Below, piece after piece: positions 29,836 through 39,700 of a stretch of DNA of 46,342 nt; positions within the stretch are counted from its first letter, which is position 1, and every line of letters begins with the position of its first letter. Position numbers and translations under genes: made by a program. The stretch covers positions 45,961 through 92,302 of the forward strand of contig NW_013657672.1 of assembly GCF_000142905.1 (NCBI RefSeq), in the 5' to 3' direction. The notes beneath the pieces were generated by a model that saw only the letters and a program-made list of their open reading frames with translations, was not told the origin of the DNA and searched no databases. The DNA is from Thecamonas trahens ATCC 50062 (lineage: Eukaryota > Apusozoa > Apusomonadida > Apusomonadidae).

Positions 29836-30275
29836 GGCAAAGACGCTGGCCTCCTCCTACGTGAAGCAGAGCTGGATCGTGCGCAGCGAGAGTCAGCAAT
29901 TCAGTAGCTACCAACCACCGGTTGCAAGCCCCCGAGCTGTGTCTAGTCAAGTACCAGCACGCTGCTTGCCCTTCTTCTCCGCACCCGCCTCGCCTCGCTG
30001 CGCCGCTCCAGGCGCCAACTTGCCAGCCGGTTCGGTTTCAAGTGACCGCAAATTTTCAAGACTTTTACGACCTTTTCCCGCCGCGCGGTCGAAAACGGCT
30101 GCTGATCAGCGACAACGCCGTTGGGCGGTGCGAAGGTTCCGGACGACGACCGATGCAGACGAGGCATAGACAAGACGAACCATCTCACTCGTTCCTCTCA
30201 TAGAGATCGTCTGTTGTCCCCGTACACCATCTCCAAGGTCGCTCCATTCCCATCCCCATTCACACCCTTCCAACC
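29836..30275. promoter_or_regulatory. Divergent promoter shared by borealin and the CLASP-like gene
   Basis: 440 bp separate the two ATGs. Near its middle, 30073-30082 reads TTTTCCCGCC, an exact match to the E2F/DP consensus TTTSSCGC (as TTTCCCGC), in a locally AT-richer stretch (~30049-30097). It lies 238 bp from the borealin ATG and 194 bp from the other. The CLASP-side leader (30220-30275) is sense C/A/T-rich. Function of the site is inferred from its match and from the mitotic roles of both genes. Confidence 0.6.
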
Positions 30276-32195
30276 ATGTCCAAGTGGCTCTCCAAGTCGG
30301 AGCTGGACAAGCTCGGCGCGGCGGCCGAGACCGCCGGTCAGGGCGAGGCCGAGGAAACGTTTGCGGTGAGCTTTGACGTTGCCTCGGCAAGCGCCAACTC
30401 GCTTGCCCGTGATCTTACCGACGCAGGATCGGTCCTCTCTGCGCTGACCAACGATTGGACCAAGCGCGTCCTTGCCCTCCAGTTTGTGGCTGCCGTCGCC
30501 CGTGCACCGGGCATCTTTGACGCACAACACCTCCACGCGCTCGAGGCCATCACCTCCGTCCGCAAGGCCGTGGCCGATCAATGCAAGGATCTCCGGTCCA
30601 AGGTGCCCAAGGAGGCCACGGCTGCCATTCTCGCCATGGTCCGCGGCATGATGGCTGCAGACTCGTTGACCATCTCCACCGCTATTGCCACCACCGACTT
30701 CTTTGTTCCCCATCTTGTCGCCATGCACACCGCCTCCAAGACTGCCCTCCGCCTCCCGGGCACCGAGACGCTTGCTGAGCTTGTTGCCACCGGCACCGTT
30801 GGCTCATCGCTCGCCCACATTGCAGAGAACGTGAGCCACAAGTCGACCAACGTCCGCCTCGCCTGCACCACCTCGATCGCCGGCATGGCCGCGGCAGCCA
30901 AGGCATCCACCGGCATTGCCGCCGACTCGCTCGCCTCGAGCCAAGCTGTTGTTGAGACTGCCATCAAGACTGCACTCGGCGATGCCGCACCCGACGTCCG
31001 CACCGCCGCAAAGGCCGCCGCCCTCGCATACATCGACGCCTTGCCGGCCGCCAAAGAATCGTTCATGGCGAGCCTCGACCCGACGTCGCGCAAGCGGCTC
31101 GAAAAGGCGCTTGGCGGCGGGAGCTCGCAACCGCCGTCGCGTCGCGGACATCGCGGGCCGCCACGCCAGCGCCCGCGCCCCGGTGCCGCCGCGCTCAAGC
31201 GCAAGCGCCCGCTGCGCCGCCCAGTCAAGTCCGCCGCTAAGGAGATCGAGATTGAGATCTTTGTTGCGCCGCCGCCGCCCAAGACTGCACCCGCGCCATC
31301 GGAGGCCTCAGTCGACTCGGTCGAGTCAGCAGTCGACGCGCCGGCACCCAAGAAGCGCAAGTCGCTCGGCGCCCCGCGCCGCCAGCTTGCGCCTGCCACC
31401 GGCTCGCCGACGCCGCAGCCTGCCACTGAGCCGCAGCCGATGGAACTCTCATCGCCGCAGGTGGCAGCCAAGGCGCGGCGCGCCCGCCGCTCCCTTGGTG
31501 CCCCGCGCCGAGTCTCTGGCGCCGCCGACATGGTCCTCGCCTCGCCGCCGCAAGCCTCGCCGGCCGCAGCCGGCGCTCCGAAGGAGACGTCGGCACGCCC
31601 ACAGCGCGAGGCGTTCAAGCCGAGCCAAGGTCCATCGCGGCGTATGTCGCTGCTCACTGGTGGCGCCCGGCGCGCTCCGGTCCGCCGCAAGCCCAGCGGC
31701 GGCGAGGCTCCGCGCCGATCGCGGGCCTCGCTCTCGGGCGGCGGCATGTCGGCCGCCCGGCGGATCCGCCGCCGCCCGGCGCCGGCCACACCGGCTGCCG
31801 CTGCTGCCGCTGTCACTGCCCTCGCCGCCGTCTCCGAGGCTGCCAAGGAGAACGCAAGCCCGGAGCGGGTCCTTTCCTCGACCAATGTGCTCGTGGAGAG
31901 GTCATCTTCGGCGGTGAAGAAGCCGCTGGCGCCTGTGGAGCCGGCGCAAGCGCCCGCCCCGCAACCGGCTGCGCCCAAGACACCCAAGACGCCCAAGGCC
32001 AAGCGGCGGCCGTTTACCGTTCTCAACTCGCCGTCGCTCGACTCGCGGGCTTTCAATCTGCTTCGGACGCTGGCGTCGGCAACGCGCGACACCTGCGCGT
32101 CGGTCCTCGACAGCATTGCGGCAGCGGCGACGCCGGTCAAGTACGCGCCGGTCACGCCCGGGCCGGCAGCACACGCCCGGCCGCACGACTCATGA
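30276..32195 (+). CDS. CLASP-type TOG-domain microtubule regulator with a long basic tail
   Basis: The 639-residue protein has one N-terminal helical-repeat domain (~45-280) resembling the CLASP/Stu1 TOG fold: NDWTKRVLALQFVAAVAR, VPKEATAAILAMVRGMM, ENVSHKSTNVRLACTTSIAGM and DAAPDVRTAAKAAALAYIDALP, in CLASP order (KEA, SxxxxVRxxC, DAxxxVRxxxR). TOG domains bind tubulin and CLASPs stabilise spindle and cortical microtubules. The other half is disordered, rich in Arg/Pro/Ala/Ser, with two SLGAPRR motifs (~365 and ~405), which suits binding to acidic microtubule surfaces. The C-terminal ~60 residues (TVLNSPSLDSRAFNLLRTLA) may be a short conserved helix. Only one TOG is present where CLASPs usually have two or three. 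The ATG at 30276 follows a C-rich leader. Confidence 0.65.
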   Translation: MSKWLSKSELDKLGAAAETAGQGEAEETFAVSFDVASASANSLARDLTDAGSVLSALTNDWTKRVLALQFVAAVARAPGIFDAQHLHALEAITSVRKAVADQCKDLRSKVPKEATAAILAMVRGMMAADSLTISTAIATTDFFVPHLVAMHTASKTALRLPGTETLAELVATGTVGSSLAHIAENVSHKSTNVRLACTTSIAGMAAAAKASTGIAADSLASSQAVVETAIKTALGDAAPDVRTAAKAAALAYIDALPAAKESFMASLDPTSRKRLEKALGGGSSQPPSRRGHRGPPRQRPRPGAAALKRKRPLRRPVKSAAKEIEIEIFVAPPPPKTAPAPSEASVDSVESAVDAPAPKKRKSLGAPRRQLAPATGSPTPQPATEPQPMELSSPQVAAKARRARRSLGAPRRVSGAADMVLASPPQASPAAAGAPKETSARPQREAFKPSQGPSRRMSLLTGGARRAPVRRKPSGGEAPRRSRASLSGGGMSAARRIRRRPAPATPAAAAAAVTALAAVSEAAKENASPERVLSSTNVLVERSSSAVKKPLAPVEPAQAPAPQPAAPKTPKTPKAKRRPFTVLNSPSLDSRAFNLLRTLASATRDTCASVLDSIAAAATPVKYAPVTPGPAAHARPHDS

Positions 32196-32274
32196 GACCA
32201 GCCGGCCTCCCCTCCATCCTAAATGTATCTTGCGCTCGACGAGGAGCCAAAGAAAGAAATCCACGCTTGAACAA
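32196..32274. other. 79 bp gap between convergent stop codons
   Basis: The CLASP-like gene ends at 32195 (+) and the carrier gene at 32275 (-). The gap holds AAATGTAT and AAAGAAAGAAAT stretches but no canonical AATAAA. The two 3' UTRs must overlap or be very short. Confidence 0.6.
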
Positions 32275-33237
32275 CTAGACATCGCCGCAGTCCGAGTCCT
32301 CGGCAGCGTCAAGGACACAGTCGAGAGACGCCTTGGCGAGCTCGTACAGCTCCCACCCGACGGCCATGCCGATGGCGACCCGGGCGGTGCCCCAGCCAAC
32401 GCGGAAGCGGTCGAGCATGAAGCGGAGCGGGGTCGGCGACGCCGCCATCTCACGGGCGAGGGATGTGAGGACGGCGGCAATGGTGGGCGAGCGGCGGTCA
32501 AAGCGGGCGGCGTACTTCATGTTGCGTACAAAGTTGAGCGGCGCCGAGGCCAATGTCGCCGTCGCCGCCGCCACCATGGAACTCACAAACGAGGTCGCCG
32601 AGCCAGCGCCGAGTGGGCGGAGAAGATCGTCGACGGGCGCGGAAAGAACGAGTCGGAGCGAGGCAAAGATGCCGCCGAACATGATGTCGCGGAGGACGGT
32701 GGTGCCAAGGCCGCGGAAGAGCGGGCGGAGCGAGCCGCCGCGGGCACGGACCATCGCCCGCGCAGTGCGGAAAAAGTTGTCCGGATTCTCCTTGCCCCAG
32801 TTGTGGTATTTGACGACAGAGATCGAGTTGAGAATGGCGCCGTTGCCCGCGCCAGCCAGATTGGCGGCGGCAAATATCTCCAGCGGCATCGCCTGCGACG
32901 TCACCGTCCGCCGCACCTCGCGCGACTGGGTGGCCAGGTCCAGCTCTAGCCGCCGTGCCACCAGCTGTGCCAAGATCCAGTCGTTGAGAATGAACCACGA
33001 CGAGCCCGAGAGCGTCCGCTGGACCACCGCAGAGGTAAAGCCCTGGAACGGCTGCAGCCAGTTGCCGCGATGGATAAACGGCGTCCGGTCCTTGACCGAC
33101 AGGTACAGCGCACGGTCCCACGGATTGAACAGCCCTGCAACCGTCACGCCCGAGGCCAGGCCGGCCAGCAGCGGCACGGTCCACACCCTGTTCGCCGCCA
33201 GCCACCGCGCCGTGGGCTCCATCGACGCCGGAACCAT
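32275..33237 (-). CDS. Mitochondrial carrier superfamily protein with degenerate signature motifs
   Basis: The 320-residue protein has the tripartite layout of SLC25 carriers, six-helix transporters of the inner mitochondrial membrane. Repeat 1: PLLAGLASGVTVAGLFNPWD, then a matrix loop and FQGFTSAVVQRTLSGSSWF. Repeat 2: ANLAGAGNGAILNSISVVKY, then FRGLGTTVLRDIMFGGIFASL. Repeat 3: MVAAATATLASAPLNFVRNM, then a final helix. The PX[DE]XX[KR] signature is imperfect in each: P-W-D-R-A-L in repeat 1, S replacing Pro in repeat 2, P-L-N-F-V-R in repeat 3. The salt-bridge network that gates normal carriers is therefore partly lost, so substrate and even transport are uncertain. I chose the ATG at 33237; the frame is open upstream, but that part is Arg/Gly/Cys-rich leader. 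Confidence 0.72.
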   Translation of the reverse strand: MVPASMEPTARWLAANRVWTVPLLAGLASGVTVAGLFNPWDRALYLSVKDRTPFIHRGNWLQPFQGFTSAVVQRTLSGSSWFILNDWILAQLVARRLELDLATQSREVRRTVTSQAMPLEIFAAANLAGAGNGAILNSISVVKYHNWGKENPDNFFRTARAMVRARGGSLRPLFRGLGTTVLRDIMFGGIFASLRLVLSAPVDDLLRPLGAGSATSFVSSMVAAATATLASAPLNFVRNMKYAARFDRRSPTIAAVLTSLAREMAASPTPLRFMLDRFRVGWGTARVAIGMAVGWELYELAKASLDCVLDAAEDSDCGDV

Positions 33238-34183
33238 CACAATCTCAGGCTCGGCCACTTGCCCAATCCACACCCTCCTCCTCCTTCCATCGGTGTGCCC
33301 CTCATCACCGGCCCATGACCGGGCTCCATTACGTGGGCTGCACGCCGGCAAAGCCCAATATCGTCCCGCGCAGCTGCTCTCATTCTCCATCTCGTTGCTG
33401 TCGCGATGAGTGCTGTCGCGCCGACGCAGGCGGCTACGCCGACTCAGGCCAACATGGCAACCTAACAATTGCAGGTCGTCTTGGCCTCCGCCACAACCAC
33501 AACCATAGCCGCAACCAAAATCAAAGCCACCATCACAGCTACCATCATCACGACGTGGTGCGAGTTGATGACCGCGCGGCAGCAGAGAGTACGCGGTACG
33601 AAACATAGCTCACAGGCTCTCTCGCTCCCAACCCTCTGTCTCCAGCTCTGTTCCTGTCTCCAGCTCTGTCCCTGTCCCCAGCTCTGTCCGTCTTCCCTGT
33701 CCCCTGCCTCCGACTCGGCTCGGTCTCCCGACTCGGCTCGGTCTCCCGACTCGGCTCGGTCTCCCGACTCAGCTCCTTGCCTGCCTTGGAGTGGGAAGGG
33801 TGACGGAAGAGATACAGCAGCTGATTGCCTTGCTCTTGCTCTTGCTCTTCTTGCCTCGTCCTTGTACCTGTGGCTGTGCTCGTGCTCTTGGCTGCTGTCC
33901 TGTCCAGCCTCTCCTCCACTTTCTCCTCCAGTGCTCGCTTGGCCCACGTGGCGGTTCGCGTCACGCGAACCGGAGTTGAGTCCGTTGACGAGTCACAGAG
34001 GCCGGGCCAGCAGAGCCACAGGCCACATGACACAGGCCTCTCACTCTACCATCACCCTGGTCTTAACAACACCCATCAGTTTATCTCTCATCACCAGCAT
34101 GATGGCACCCGCACCCGCATCAGCATCAGCATCAGCATCAGCATCAGCATCAGCATCAGCATCAGCATCAGCATCAGCCAACG
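33238..34183. repeat. Intergenic region with several simple repeats and a hairpin
   Basis: About 950 bp between the carrier start and the HSF stop. It holds CTGT-rich 18-bp units (~33645-33695), three 18-bp units GACTCGGCTCGGTCTCCC plus a partial copy (33712-~33776), CTTGCT repeats (~33828-33850), an E-box CACGTG (33945-33950), a perfect 9-bp inverted repeat with a 3-nt loop (CGGTTCGCG at 33952-33960 and its complement at 33964-33972), and ten GCATCA hexamers (34117-34176) ending 7 bp from the HSF stop. The repeats create open frames on both strands that I do not consider genes. Confidence 0.6.
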
Positions 34184-35711
34184 TCAGCGCGGCGTCTCGA
34201 GCATGCCCGAGTACGCCTTACTGCCCGGGGCAGGGTCGTTAAACTTGAAGACTTCGGCCTGGACGCCGCCGAGCGGCGTGTCAGCCACCCCGTCGAGCGG
34301 GTTGGATGCCGACGAAGTGGCTGCCTCGGCGAGCGTTTGCATCGACGGCGAGAACGCCATGTTTGGATCCTTGGGCGTGAGGCCGGTCGACGGGAGCTTG
34401 CCGGCAAAAGGCATGGGCGGCGCGACGGCGATAGCGGGAACGTTGACCGAGAGGTTCTTGCGCCGCTTGGCTGCTGGCAGCTTCGAGCCACCCTCCAGCG
34501 GGCGAGTCGAGCCGACCGGATGCCCCAGGGCTGGCTGGGAAGGTGCCGAAGACACAATGCCCTGCTGAGTTCCGTCAAACGGCATGTGCCGTTGTATAAT
34601 GCTTGTCAGGAACGTGACTTGGTTGTGAAGCATGTGCAGCGTTTGCGACATCGACCGCTGGTTACTGTGGATTCGGATGTGTGACTGCTCGATCCGATGC
34701 ACCCGCTCCGGCAGCGGCTGGGTTGGGTCGATGAGGACCTGGTCGGTTCCCGGCGAGCCCGAGAACGGAGAGTAGTTGGCCGACGCCCCACCTGGCGACG
34801 AGCCTGGCGACGGCGAGGCCAAGGAGCTTGCCACTCCGCTGTTGCCTCCCTTGCCACCCTTGCCGCCCTTCCCACGCCCGGTCCTGGCCACCGACCGCGC
34901 CGCCACCGCCGTCTTGGCCACCGACGCCGGCGCTGAACCCGTTCTGGACGCCGATGTCGATGCTGACCGCGACCGCGTCGAGTTCCGCGACGTCTTTTGC
35001 AGCACCGGATTGGTGCTGATGCCTTTGGCAGCCAGCTCGGCCTGGGTCTTCTTCACCGACTTGCGCTCGATGCGAGCGAGCGACTCCTCGTCGTTCTCCC
35101 GAAAGAACTCATGGGCAAACTCCCAATGATTAGGATCGCCCAGTTTGCGGAAGCCATACATGTTGAGCTGTCTGATAAACGAGGAAAAGTTGTTGTGCTT
35201 AAAGTACTTTCCCAGCACTTCCTCCTGCAACGCATCCGTATCCTCCACCAAGAACGCCATGCCGTCCTTGCACCAATGGATGATCTGTCTCAACTACCTG
35301 TGTAAGTCCGTCTTCTGCACCCACTACACCTCCACACGTGTACATACCCTCTCCACACATCCATTGCACTCCAGTTCCCCCTTGCCCATCTCTGTCACCC
35401 ATCCCTTTCCACAATGCGTGGGGCGAGGGGGGGGGGGGGGTTGAGGCAGGCGGACAGGACGAGTCAAAAATCGATCATTGGCACACCCGACAACCATATA
35501 GGCATGGCCAAGGGGGGGGAGGGCAGGGAGGGCAAGGTGTCTGGCCAGGTACAGTCACTGAGAGTGGCCATACTGAAGGGGGGGGGTTGGGGGAAGGGCA
35601 GATATATGGCTCACTTGTAGTGGGCTTGTCTTGACTGCGTACATGGTCCCACTCCTTCTCCTGCACCATAGCAAAGGTCTTGGTCAGGAAGCCCGCAATG
35701 CGTCCCGACAT
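34184..35711 (-). CDS. Heat shock transcription factor (HSF), two exons
   Basis: Proposed CDS is complement(34184..35293, 35643..35711), 392 residues. HSFs bind inverted GAA units as trimers and drive stress genes. The winged-helix DNA-binding domain (~6-102) is split by the intron: exon 1 gives FLTKTFAMV (helix 1); exon 2 gives IIHWCKDGMAF, LGKYFKHNNFSSFIRQLNMYGFRK (recognition helix) and HWEFAHEFF. A basic, Ser/Gly-rich linker (~100-205) follows, then a short oligomerisation coiled coil (~214-260, QTLHMLHNQVTFLTSII) and a Pro/Ser-rich tail ending GMLETPR. The spacing between helix 1 and IHW is about three residues longer than in human HSF1. Exon 2 has no ATG at its 5' edge, so a first exon is required; the exon at 35643-35711 is the only matching sequence found. 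The exact splice sites are inferred. Confidence 0.85.
35294..35642 (-). other. Proposed intron inside the HSF DNA-binding domain (349 bp, phase 0)
   Basis: Sense-strand donor GTACGC follows ...EWDH and the acceptor GTAG precedes LRQIIHW. The intron carries sense-strand C runs (plus-strand G14 at 35427-35440, G9 at 35578-35586 and a shorter one near 35513-35520). A stronger-looking donor GTGAGC lies further down exon 1 but does not fit the frame with the available acceptors. Confidence 0.6.
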
Positions 35712-36768
35712 GCTCTGCTTCCTCACAGAGGGAGGAGTGGGAAGTGTGGAAGTGGCCGAGGGAGAAATGAGTCGGCATCACGCTTCCAGAGAGTAACCAT
35801 AAATACATGCGAATGAACGGGGTTTTTCAATCCGTTACCGTATGGAATGGACAAATTTGTCCATCGGGCGCAAGCCGCGCTCCGGCGACGCTCCACAGAC
35901 ATCGCAACGTCCATCAATTGCGGTGTAAGAGTAGTAGTACAATGTGTTAATGGCTGCTGTGGCCACTAGTGGGCCACAACAGAAAACAGTCGGCGATGCA
36001 GAGATGGACGCTGCGCGCGGCGCAAAGGGGCCGCCTTTGCGGCCGCGATCGCTTACCATGAAGCCTCCGGGCAGGCGAGGCAGTCGCGTCGCAGAGCGGC
36101 TCGCTGGGGAATAGTGGTGATGACGAGCAGCTGCTGCAGAGGGTCGCTCCTGCTTGCGCGACAGTGCAGAGCTGACGGCATCGGCGCTGGCGGCGAGGGC
36201 GTCGATGATGTCGTAGATAAAAGCCACGCGAGTCGTGGCGGGGCGTGGGCTCGTGTCAGCGGAGAGCACGTAAGCAGCGTCCAGAATCCAGTACACGATG
36301 GCGTGCCACCACTTGCGCGGCCACGCCGACCGGCAAGCTCGTCCGTCACAAGAATATCCACAACATCCTCGCGCTCTCCCGTCCGGCCGATGTGTTCAAC
36401 TCTGGCATGTTCTCCTTCCCGGTCGTCGGGGGTGCTCTGGATCGCTGGAGCTCGTGGAGGCTGGTCTGGTTCATCCGGCGAGGCCGATGCCACTCGCTCT
36501 GGCTGGTGCTTGGTCCGGGGACGACGGATCAGCGTCAAGTGGAGATGACTGGCCAGTACGTGTTGCTTCAGCTGGCTACGGTCCGGCCTTTCTGCGTCCG
36601 AGCTTGCGCGACTCGACCTGGTGGGCGCTCCCATGGACGAGTCACTGACGACTCAGTGTGCTCACCGGTGACACTCACTCGCAATCAAGACCAAGGCCAA
36701 GCCACAACCACAACCACACAACTCGTCTCCTCCTCCCTCTCCTTCCTTCCACCACAAGAGGGGCGGGA
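35712..36768. promoter_or_regulatory. Divergent region between HSF and the giant coiled-coil gene, with a transposon remnant
   Basis: 1057 bp separate the two ATGs. The HSF leader on the sense strand is pyrimidine-rich. The middle (36204-36433) is a piggyBac-like remnant. The 60 bp before the coiled-coil ATG are CA- and CT-rich on the sense strand. Nothing else coding could be supported; several open frames across 35835-36841 are remnant- or repeat-derived. Confidence 0.45.
36204..36433 (-). mobile_element. piggyBac-like transposase remnant, copy B
   Basis: The minus strand reads RACRSAWPRKWWHAIVYWIL and continues to AFIYDIID, the same segment as copy A at 18020-18249. Relative to A it has a ~10-bp insertion just upstream of the KWW motif, which breaks the frame, and a 12-bp in-frame deletion removing the LINAY-type segment. 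Hand comparison gives roughly four in five bases identical. Both are small diverged fragments of one element family in opposite orientation, with no intact transposase. Confidence 0.55.
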
Positions 36769-39700
36769 ATGGAGCTTTCCAGGCTCGACACGCTGCTTGC
36801 TGAGCGGTCGCGCAAGCTGGCCGAGGCAGAGTCAGAGCTGAAGAGAAAGACGGCGCCCGAGGCTGCGCCGCCGCTACCGACGCTAGAGAGCATCCAGCCG
36901 CACTCTGCTCAGTCGCAGATCGAGCGCATCGAGGCGCGGGCAAAGGAGATGGACTCGATCGTCAACTCAGTGACTGCAGTGGTTGCCTCGTATGAGGCAC
37001 TTGATCGCGACTTGCTTCCATCCACCACAGGCGACTTTGCGCAGGTTGGCGAGGCGGTGGCGTTTGCCACGCCGACCGATCTCGAGGGTCTTGTGGCCCA
37101 CTCCAAGGCCCGCGTCAAGTCGCTCTTCATGGCCTACCACAAACTATCAGCCGAGCAAACCAACACACTGGCCTCGCTCTCCACCTGGTTCTCCATCCGC
37201 GGCAAGGACGACGTCGACGATTTGGCCGAGGCCGAGGCCCTGGTCGCCACCACGGGCGCCGAGTTGGACTCGCGCCCGACGAGCGGCGTCGATGTGCTCG
37301 ACGAGTCGGCTTCGTCTCTGCTTGACGCCCGCGGCGCCAAGGACAAGCTCTCTGCCCTGCACTCGGACATTCTCGAGGTCTGTGTCGACATCCTCAAGGC
37401 CCGCCAGGCCGAGACCGCTGACATGGTCCCGCGCTCGGCGCTTGACGACACGCTCAACGCTCTTCGCATGGCCACCCGCTCTGCCAACAAGCTCAAGGCC
37501 GACTACGAGAGCGCGCAGGCCGAGCTAGCCGCCGCCCGTACCGACGCTGTCGTCTCGCGCGAGGCCGCCGAAGCCGCCAAGGCCTCGCTCGCACTGATGT
37601 CGCGCGATACCGACGTCGACCAGCTCCACTCGCGCCTCAAGGCTGCCCACCGCAAGATCGAGTCGCTCTCTGCCGAGAACGACCGCCTCTCATCGCAGCT
37701 CGAGGCGCTCGACGTCCTCCCGCAGGGCCCGGGCCTCCGCCGCGCCAACTCGTCCAAGTCCTCGCGCGCCTCGCTCCGGCCAGGCTCGGGCCGCGGCCGC
37801 CGGGGCAAGACCCGCGGGCTTGTCCGCTCGGGCTCGCGCTCGCTCCGCCGCTCACCCTCGTCCGATGATTCCGCCGATACCACCGCCGCTAGCAAAGACG
37901 TGGCCGCCATCAAGCAGCAGCTCAACTCGGTCGCCCGCGACGCACGCCACACTAAGCTCCAGCTCGAGGCCAAAGTTCGCACCCTCCGCGCAGACCTCTC
38001 CGCCAAGGAGAAGATGTCGTCGCGCGCCCGCTCTCAGCTCCAGACCGAGCTCGAGACCATGCGCGAGAAGATGATTGCCAAGCTCAAGTCCAAGCACGAC
38101 AAAGAGGTCCAGAAGCTCACCATCGACGCCGACCGCAAGGTCCGCGCCGCCCTCAAAGAGTCACAGCTCGCTCTCGAGAAACAGGCCGCCTCGCTCCGCA
38201 AGGCTTTTACCACAAAGGACAACGCCAAACTGCTCGCCGCTCTCAAGTCCGACTTTGACACCCGGTTTAACGCCATGCGGCGCGGGCTCGAGAAGCAGCT
38301 CCGCGAGGAGCGCCTCGAACACCGCCAGATCGTCCGCACCCTCAAGTTTGACTTCCGCAAGCGCCTCGAGACCGTCGAGTTTGTCCATGAGGCTCAGTCC
38401 CGCGCCCTCAAGATCGACTACCGTGAAGAGTACGCCCGCCGCTTTGAGGCCCTCCATGCCAACATGGAGCGTCGTATCCACCACGAGACCGCCGCCGCGC
38501 TCGCCGCCATGGAAGACCAGGCCGCCTCTCACGCTCAGGAGCTCGACATTCTTCGCTTCCGGCTCGCCACCCTTGCTGCAGAAAAGGAAGAGAAGGACAA
38601 GGCCGCTGCAAGCTCGTCCGCAGACCTCGCCGAGGCGATCCAAGTCCTCCAGCGCTCGCCGTCGACTGTCGACGACGCCTCGTTCCGCGGCATCATCACC
38701 GATCTCCGCTCCCAGCTCAAGGCTGAGATCGACAAGCGCACCGTGCTCACCGCCAAGCACGCCCGCGAGCTTCGCGACCTTCGTCTCAAGTACGAGTCGG
38801 ACGTCGCGTCCATGTCGCTCACCCGTGACGTCGAGCGCCGCGGTATCGACTATGGCCTTTCGTCCGAAGAAGCTCAGGTCTACTACGTCGACATGATCAC
38901 CGCACGCCTCCGTGAGCTCGACGCCCTCGGCTGGTCGCTCGAGAAGGAGGTCCTCACCCGCGAGCTTGAGCGGGCGCGCAACCGCGTCGCCGCCGGCGAA
39001 ATCGACCGCGATGCAACTGACCTTGCCCACCACGCCTCGGAGACCAAGCTGAACGAGCTCCGCAATGCGCAAGCCTCTGAACTCGACGCCCTCACCGCCC
39101 AGCTCGATGCCCTCACCGAGGACGACGAGGCAACACAGGTCGAAAACAAGCTCGCCATCTATGCCGAGCTTGAGCAGGTCAAGGCCCGCCATGCTCAGGA
39201 AATCGAAGCTCTGCAGGCACAGCTTGCCGCAAACTCAAACGCCGCGGACCCGTCGCCGGCAAACTCGGAGTCGGGCGACGATGCATCGGCCGAGCAGAGC
39301 GGCAACGCTGGTCCTGGTCAAGGACAGCCGGCCGTGCCGACCATCTTGCTCGACGACTCGACCGTGCTCGAGCCGAACGCGCTGGCGTCGATCCTCGGGC
39401 CTGGGCGCGAGCTCATCAACTACGACGATGTCCGTGCCAACGATGCTGACGACGCCGGCGTCACATCCGATGCACCCGCTACAAATCGCTCGAGTGAGGC
39501 TAGCGAGAGCCACGGTCTCCGCGCGCCTTCGGACCTGGATCTCCCCCTCGTTTCGCCAGCCATGACTCGCATTGTCTCGCAATCGGAGCTCAAGCCTTCC
39601 GGCGCTGGAATGGAGTCGCCCGCAGCAACTGCCCGGCGCGAGGCCATGCTCAAGGCCGAGGCCGAGCGGCGCGCCACTGTGATCAAGGACCAGGTTGAGG

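Noticed and set aside
33469-34568. Plus-strand open frames in the spacer before HSF
   Set aside because: Built from CTGT, GACTCGG and GCATCA repeats and poly-Ser/Ala. They overlap HSF in antisense and show no conserved motif.
36320-36500. Antisense frame reading FNSGMFSFPVVGG, similar to one opposite copy A
   Set aside because: The opposite strand carries the transposase-like KWW segment, and similarity of the antisense reading follows from DNA similarity of the two remnants.
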